This document shows positions 57,918-64,000 of a stretch of 64,000 bases of DNA, one piece after another (position 1 is the stretch's first letter; the number at the start of each line of letters is the position of its first letter). The notes under the pieces are model-generated. The model ran no database searches and was not told the origin of the DNA. It worked only from the letters and a program-made list of their open reading frames with translations. Made by a program: the position numbers and the translations under genes. The stretch covers positions 1,495,501 through 1,559,500 of the forward strand of contig NC_037313.1 in NCBI RefSeq assembly GCF_000143535.2. The letters are read 5' to 3'. Source of the stretch: Botrytis cinerea B05.10. Lineage: Eukaryota; Ascomycota; Leotiomycetes; Helotiales; Sclerotiniaceae.

Positions 57918-59207
57918 ATGTCCGTCGAAATCGATTCGCAAGAGCTTGGCTTTCACCGTACGCTATCATAAATTATTCTATTCCGAGGAGAGGAAAGACA
58001 CGAGACGGCGAATTCTAACATGTGGCAGGTCCGTTTACCACTGAGGTGTCGCAAACATTGAGAATCAGAAATCCTAATCGTACTCCTGTTGGTTTCAAGG
58101 TAGGGAGATCTGCTGCTGTGTCGTTGGCCGTTCCAGGAGTGCTAATGTGGTTTATTTTCAACAGGTCAAGACCACTGCGCCCAAACAGTTGGTTCTACTA
58201 CACCTCACACCTTCGAAACATCGTTCTAATACTTGCGAATAGATACTGCGTGCGGCCAAACTCTGGTAAATTGGAGCCCGGAAGAAGCATAGATGTCACA
58301 GGTATGCGCCGATTAGGATGGCAAACAGTACGTGGCCAGGGCTAATCTTGCTGGCATAGTTCTTTTACAGGCTATGAAGGATGAGCCACCTCTCGATGCG
58401 AAGTGCAGAGATAAATTCTTAGTTCAGTCGGTCGAAATTACACCAGATAAGGAGTTTGTCGATTCGCCCTCAAACGTACAGTACCCACGATATATAATCT
58501 GTATGGACTTACTCTTACACGGACTTACGCTAACTGTATTTCATACAGCATGTCGACCGAGCAGATAAGAAGGATATTCAAGAGAAGAAGATCCGAGTTG
58601 TTTTCCTCCCACCAAAGTCGACAGGAGCAGCATCCATTACACCTATGAAAAATGGCGTTAATGGAGCAAATAGTGCGGTATGTTCTGGTTCCTTGTGTAC
58701 CATTCCCGAGGCGAAGGAATCAACTAACACCAACATCTCTAGCTTTCAACCCCAGATACTGCCCCTCCAGCCTATCGATCAGTATCTCCCGAAGAACATT
58801 TCACCCCTGCAGCAAACCGTGTCGTACCAGGAAACTCAGGCCCAGCCCCCTCCGTCAGTATCAACGACGAGCCAATCGGCAATCGCAACCTCGGCGATGC
58901 TCGCTCTTCTGCTTTCAACCCCGCAGCTAGCACCAGCAGAGAAAGCAATGCATCCGCAGTCACCGCCCCAGCCGGAATGCCTACCTCCGTCGAAGAACTC
59001 CAAGCCCAACTCACCGAAGCGAAGAAAACCATCGCATCCTACGCCGAACAAGGTGGCATGAGAATGAGAAAAGTGGCAAATGGGGAAACGTCAAATGAGA
59101 CGGTCAATGAAATGGCTACCAAGTTGCAAGGTGTAGAAGGTGTGCCTGTACAAATTGTCGCAGCTTTATGTTTGCTTAGCTTCTTACTCGCATACCTGTT
59201 CTTTTAA
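57918..59207 (+). CDS. scs2: VAP/Scs2 family ER contact-site protein (MSP domain)
   Basis: Seven exons (57918-57957, 58029-58099, 58165-58187, 58243-58301, 58360-58475, 58549-58677, 58743-59207) give 300 residues; exon 3 is only 23 bases. The MSP domain at about 1-125 includes ELGFHRPFTTEVSQTLRI, then NRTPVGFKVKTTAPKQYCVR, PNSGKLEPGRSIDV and DKFLVQSVEI, the FFAT-binding surface of VAPs. A Ser/Pro linker, a coiled coil (SVEELQAQLTEAKKTIASYA) and a C-terminal tail anchor (PVQIVAALCLLSFLLAYLFF) follow. VAPs anchor lipid-transfer and tethering proteins to the ER. The donor after exon 5 (GTACAG) is the least certain junction. Confidence 0.93.
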
Positions 59208-60144
59208 TCCAAAGTTGGGTGTGCTTGTTTGCTCGCATTCTGACTTTTGGGTTGTGGTTTCTGGCTTTGATGGGTTATAGCGCTGCACCTCTCTTCCATT
59301 ATTGTATAAGAGGACAGACACGAAGCGAAATAATCAATATTGGGTGTCTTTCTGGTGCTCTCGGGTGCTGTTACTCTTAGGTACTGGTTTCTTGGGTTCT
59401 AGACCTCATTCTTCTTCTTGTACTTCTGTGAAAGTATAAGTACAAGAGAAGGGCACTCTAATTTTACGACGGTTCCTCCAAAAATTTAAATTTCCTTGCT
59501 GTTGATTTTTTTTTTTTTTTTCTGTCCCCTTCCGCCATAGCTTTTGCATTACGAATGTACCACTTGTATTCTATTGCCTTTTTTGTTTTTTTTCAGACGA
59601 GCACAGCCTTTCGGCATAGTTACTTTTCCTTTGCGTTTTCTTTCTTTTGTTGCGGTGTGTGGAGGCTACTACGTATGTGTTCGCCCGAAAATTACGGGTG
59701 GAGGAAAGAGAGATGGGTGAGAAGCCAGAAGACCTGGATCTGGCTGGACTGGGCTGGGCTATGCTGGAACGAACTAAATCGGTAATATGGTATCGGATGT
59801 ATGTAGCGAGAGAACGAGTGGGCAATGAAGTGCTAGAATGGTAGCGAGATGCAGTCGATACATAGCGGGTAGTTAGTGAGGTAAGGTACAAAATTTCCGT
59901 CAAACTGTAAAACACGATTGCAGAAGTGACAATTGATATAATGTGTTACTTGTGTATTGGAAGAAGGATAAATGTGTGTACGCCGAAAAATGCATTCTAT
60001 AGCTCATCTTATCTCATCTCATCTTATAGTCGTATATACAAATTCAAATCAAGAATTATATTCCCCCTTCCACTCATAGAAGGCATCCTCTAAAACTCGA
60101 ATTTCATCCCATCTAACATGTAAAAGAAAACAAAACAACAAAAT
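59208..60144. other. Convergent intergenic region with T-run
   Basis: About 940 bases between the VAP and desaturase 3' ends. A 16-base T run lies at 59506-59521. No gene is supported. Confidence 0.45.
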
Positions 60145-61417
60145 CTAAGCCTGGACCTCTTGCTGCGTCCAACCTCCGACTTTCCTTCCTCCATCCTTCC
60201 TCTTCACTCTACACGTCATTCCAACCTCCTTGTCCCACACAAACTGCCAGATCACGTAAATCCAACTCTCATGTCTGGGCAACTCTGCGTAAAACTCCTT
60301 CGCTATCTCATGAAGCGCGGGTAAACGTGTCCACGGAACAGCGGGGAAATCATGATGTTCATTGTGCAGTCCAACATTGTAGGTGAAGAAATTGAGAGGA
60401 CCGTAATAAGAAAATGTCTCTGGAATCTCGACGCCGGTTTTTGGGTCGCGGGCTGCGAGGGGCTGACGCTCGAAAACGTAGTGTTCGGCAATAAAGTGTC
60501 CGGCGCAGGGGTGGAGGGAACCGGCCAAAAACGCCGAGAGGATGAGGTAGTAGAGGGAGTTGTAGGAATTGGTGGATTTTACAAGGAGAATGTCGAAGAC
60601 GACTTGCGCGAAGATGTTGAGGATGTGGATGGAGGTGAAGGGAACGGCGTAGACGAAGATGGGGCGAATGGCGTAGAAAAGGATTTGGAAGGTGCAGAAA
60701 AAGGCTTTTCCGAGGAGGGAATCGAGGAAGAGGGCTTCGAAGCGGGTGGGGAGATCGGTGTCTAGACCGTCGACACCGAGGGACTTGTGGTGGGTAAGGT
60801 GGTATGGCTGGGGATTTGTTAGTTTTTGGGAGATTGGAGGGGTTTGATAGATGTAAACGTACTCTGAAAGAAGCAGAATAAGGAATTCCAATGGGTAGAT
60901 TTGCAAAAATCGCCAGCGCCCTATTCAAGTTTGGGTTTCTAAATGCCAGGTTGTGGGATATTTCGTGGATAGCGAGGAATAGATTTTGATTTGCGGTTGC
61001 GCCAATGATATAGGCAGTGAGGAAGAATTTCCAGGAGAGGAAGGGCGTATTGCGGAGGAGGTAGGCACAGAGGATTTGGATCGATACGACGAGGAGAACG
61101 ACATATTTGGTGAGGGGTTCAGGTCCGCAGAGTTTGGTGACCTGTAGGGAGGGGATTAGTATCAGTTTGTAATCGAGGGATGAGAATAGGGAATTGAGAT
61201 GGATAAGTACCTCAGGATGAGCTTTGATAATAGCTAAACGTCTGCTTCGATGAGGCTCCTCGGTATATGTCCAAAAGAAATCATGTTCTTTCACTTCAAT
61301 ATCATTTCGTGGAGGGGCATCTTCATTCTTTTCTGAAACAGCTCCTGGTCCACTGGTTCTTAACCGTGGGGTGGTTGATCCCGCGGTTGTAATCGTAGAA
61401 GTAGCTACTGGTGGCAT
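60145..61417 (-). CDS. des1: Sphingolipid delta(4)-desaturase (dihydroceramide desaturase)
   Basis: Three minus-strand exons (61417-61211, 61141-60863, 60807-60145) give 382 residues. The N-terminal DEGS/lipid-desaturase motif region contains DFFWTYTEEPHRSRR. The three histidine boxes are HEISH at 128-132, HLTHHKS at 165-171 and HNEHHDFP at 310-317, with four hydrophobic spans between them. The di-iron enzyme puts the 4,5 double bond in the sphingoid base of dihydroceramide at the ER, feeding glucosylceramide synthesis. Without splicing the 60863 donor, the second box would be lost. The C-terminus ends GWTQQEVQA. Confidence 0.95.
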
Positions 61418-61810
61418 GATGAAGAAAATTGTTGTTATGCCACTTTCAACAACTGTTTGAATATGGTTGATTATCTGGTGGCGTGGTGTTTGGAGATAAA
61501 AGGTGTTTGGATCTGGAGAAACTGGATAAATAATATTCACCGATTATTCGAGACTACGTTTCGCTACCAGATTAGTTTCGTTCCATTTTCGAAGCTATGT
61601 GGACTGTTCTCTGGATCGATTTTCAGGGGTACGAGGGGTGCAAGCCTCAAGGGTGACAGTTGAGTGGACCGTGCTTCAAGACCCATAGATGCTTATGCGA
61701 TCACGTGACTACATAGTATGTTATGTATTATCATCTTTGTGCCAAAATAGCTTCTCAGCTTATAAGGTTGATCTATAAGTTTATAAGTTTATAGATTCAA
61801 CTACAGTATC
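61418..61810. promoter_or_regulatory. Divergent promoter between DES1 and 2EXR gene
   Basis: 393 bases between opposite start codons; both promoters must lie here. No confident motif is named. A few TATAAGTTTATA-type repeats occur just before 61800. Confidence 0.45.
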
Positions 61811-62971
61811 ATGGAGAGACATCATTGCAATCAATTAGCTCGATATATTCCTCCAGCTTTTTATCACCCCCATCCACCTAGTAATGTTGCCCCTCTTACA
61901 TTCTTCTCTCTTCCAAGAGAGATTCGTGATAGAATTTACCATTATGCACTGGTATCAAAATCAAACATCATTGCCTGGAAAGGCACGTTGAAATGCGAGG
62001 TCCTGCCCATGTACAAGGGGAATCGAAATGTTTGGTCGGAAGAGCTAATTACCACACGTTTGATATGGCGAGTCGTTAACCACGAGGCGACATCCGCCAG
62101 CCTTTCTACTCTCAGCATCAAACTCCTCTTTTGTAGTAAGGTGGTGAGTCACGAAGCCGCCATTATTTTCTACAATAAGAACACATTTGCTTTCGAGGGA
62201 GATCATAACTGGGATCCTGTCGTTCATTGGCTGAAAACGATCGGTACTGACAATCGAAATTCTCTTGCAATTCTGGAGGTACGTGGCAGGCGACCCGTTC
62301 AAGTGTGGCAAAATCGCTGTGGAGAGCGTTTCCACGATCGCCCGAGGTATTCATATGAGCAAACATACCCTAGGCATCCATACCTTGCCACCCCCATACA
62401 TGGCTTCATGTTTGAAGGCTGCGTCGACAGTATAAACCCGATCGTGGAAGAAGTTTTTGTGTTGTTAGGACAGCGGTCCTCCAACGAAAAAGTTACTATT
62501 ATCATGCAAACTAGTAGATATTACCCCGGTGGAGGGACCGATCCTGTCATAATCTATGAGATTTTCCCAGAAGACAGCTGGTACAGCATGGACCTTCCAA
62601 ATTTGATAGAAAAGTTTCTGGAGCTTCATTCTACTCGCTCTATGAAGCGTTCAGTGGAGGTTGTCTGGAAAGGAGTGGCCTATAAACGACTGCTCGAGAC
62701 GGAATTCGTGGAGAGTGTTGGGTGGAATATATCCACTTCACCCGCCGAAAATGAAGAAGTGCTTGCTATATTTGGTGAATATTATGATAGAAGCGAGAGT
62801 TTCGCTAGGTACACACTGATGAGAAAGGAACTCACGGGGCCACTTATAGCTGAACATCCTATGCCCTTTTCTTCCTGTCGGCCGTGTAGATTCGTAGATC
62901 AACAAGGAAGTGTATTTGTAGAACCAAAACATCGTCGAATTGTGAATACACAATGCTGTTTGGTACAATGA
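61811..62971 (+). CDS. 2EXR-type fungal protein
   Basis: A single exon of 386 residues. A motif at about 30-47, FFSLPREIRDRIYHYAL, is the F-box-like 2EXR signature abundant in Pezizomycotina. Next come regions with HEAASASL-like and SHEAAIIFYNKNTFAF segments, which recur in these proteins around a predicted beta-rich core. Functions of 2EXR proteins are mostly unknown; an F-box-like adaptor role is only a suggestion. They are often lineage-specific and expanded. Codon use looks like the neighbours. It is divergent from the desaturase gene. Confidence 0.85.
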   Translation: MERHHCNQLARYIPPAFYHPHPPSNVAPLTFFSLPREIRDRIYHYALVSKSNIIAWKGTLKCEVLPMYKGNRNVWSEELITTRLIWRVVNHEATSASLSTLSIKLLFCSKVVSHEAAIIFYNKNTFAFEGDHNWDPVVHWLKTIGTDNRNSLAILEVRGRRPVQVWQNRCGERFHDRPRYSYEQTYPRHPYLATPIHGFMFEGCVDSINPIVEEVFVLLGQRSSNEKVTIIMQTSRYYPGGGTDPVIIYEIFPEDSWYSMDLPNLIEKFLELHSTRSMKRSVEVVWKGVAYKRLLETEFVESVGWNISTSPAENEEVLAIFGEYYDRSESFARYTLMRKELTGPLIAEHPMPFSSCRPCRFVDQQGSVFVEPKHRRIVNTQCCLVQ

Positions 62972-64000
62972 TATATAAGTTCACCTGTATAATCTACTCA
63001 TAACGATTCATTTGTCAATGTCTATTTCAAACTAAATCTAATCACAAGCAGCAATAGACTTCTCGAATCTCATCTCACAACAATTGCACGAGAATTTTCC
63101 GACTGCCTGATCAAGTGTAGCGGCTGTACAATGTGTACAAAATTGCAACCAGTAGACCTTTTAAAGTTCCATAAAACCTACCGGCTAGCTGTACAAATCG
63201 ATTTCTTAAAACCACCTAATACCAAAACTTTTCATTACGACGGACAATCTCAGCGTCGCGATGTCTGCAGCAGCAGTATTTGTCACACGAATGAAGATTA
63301 CAAAGAATTTTCAAATATTGCAAATTTATACGAGACAGAAAGAAGTAAAGTCTAGGCATGCGCGACAAATACCGTTTCATTATCAAAAGTCTTTTCATTG
63401 ATTGAGGAATTGGTTTGGTATTTTATCTCATTTGTTCTATCATATGCAAAATCTAGATCAACGAATTAGTTTTCATGTAGGTAGTCATTAACAAGTTTCT
63501 AATGTGCTACAGATTCTTCGGCTATTATCCTTCACAGTCGGGTTCAGAAAGGGGAGGGAAGCGTTGGAAGTTACGAGACCTGATCCACTCTTAATAAGTG
63601 ATGTAGGCATACCTTGATTGGGAGCTGAGGTCGCTTCATTGTCTTGTTCTATCAAAAGATATTTCAGGAGGACTTGCAGCTCTAAAACTTTAAATTTCGT
63701 TGAAAGTTTAAATTTGGACTCCTAAGAAACAGAGGCAAGTTCTGTCTGCAATCTTTCATGTGCTTTTGAGACCATAACAGCTTTATCTTCATTGTGTGGT
63801 ATTCTTAAATTGTGAGCCTCAAGACCACCCAGGCCAAGGCAGGCATTTAGGTCAAACTCGCTTAATCCTAACTAATGGTTTTGTAGCCTCATGACCTTTC
63901 AAGGTAGGTGAAATCTTCTACTACTTACGTGAAAGAATCCCAGAAGCTGGCATCTATACACTAGACATGATTTGTAAACATTTAACATATCAAATAGGTT
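62972..64000. other. Right end of window, no gene seen
   Basis: About 1 kb of AT-rich sequence after the 2EXR gene. Small frames have no domain or codon signal, and no RNA gene is recognised. Confidence 0.45.

Noticed and set aside
60352..60765. Plus-strand frame of 137 codons, Gly/Glu/Val rich
   Set aside because: Antisense of the desaturase coding sequence; composition is that of a shadow frame.
1..64000. Transposons, tRNA or rRNA genes
   Set aside because: No reverse transcriptase, transposase, long terminal repeat, tRNA-like T-loop/anticodon pattern or rRNA stretch was recognised by eye. A tRNA scan would be needed to exclude short ones fully.

Overview
This window looks like nuclear DNA of a filamentous ascomycete (Pezizomycotina). 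The reasons are compact housekeeping genes on both strands and many short introns of about 45 to 85 bases, with GTATGT/GTAAGT-type donors, CTAAC/CTGAC-like branch sites and CAG/TAG acceptors. Several protein families are typical of these fungi: 2EXR, DUF2408, a PXA-PX protein without an RGS domain, and a DysF protein of the Mug65/Spo73 type. The AT-leaning base composition and protein style fit Leotiomycetes such as Botrytis or Sclerotinia; that narrower placement is inference. I saw no transposon, rRNA, tRNA or CRISPR array.

Layout: 0-9 kb holds the 5' end of an unidentified gene, a PXA/PX membrane protein, the spindle checkpoint gene MAD2 and, divergent from it, mitochondrial GUF1. 9-16 kb holds a dysferlin-domain protein, a small single-span helical protein, cytosolic methionyl-tRNA synthetase and, divergent from it, LTO1. 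17-22 kb holds a DUF2408 protein, ribosomal stalk protein P1 and a YciI-like protein. 23-31 kb holds a SWIM-RING protein with tandem SUMO-interaction-like motifs, ornithine carbamoyltransferase and two related orphan genes in tandem. 32-45 kb holds an amino-acid permease, a mitochondrial aconitase-family enzyme and a large disordered RGG protein. 45.8-49.8 kb is a poorly conserved patch: a zinc-finger/multi-span membrane gene and an unresolved divergent locus. 51-64 kb holds STS1/Cut8, RAD52, a UBA-UBX protein, a VAP/Scs2 protein, a dihydroceramide desaturase and a 2EXR protein.

The genes do not form one pathway. Themes recur: translation and ribosomes (GUF1, MetRS, RPP1, LTO1), chromosome stability (MAD2, RAD52), proteasome, ubiquitin and SUMO (STS1, UBX, SWIM-RING) and mitochondrial metabolism (OTC, aconitase). 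The observations most worth checking are an apparent one-nucleotide exon in the aconitase gene, the SIM-SWIM-RING protein, the tandem orphan paralogues, and a short motif repeated four times in the RGG protein. Exon boundaries were worked out by hand from reading frame, splice signals and remembered family consensus; none was tested against transcripts.
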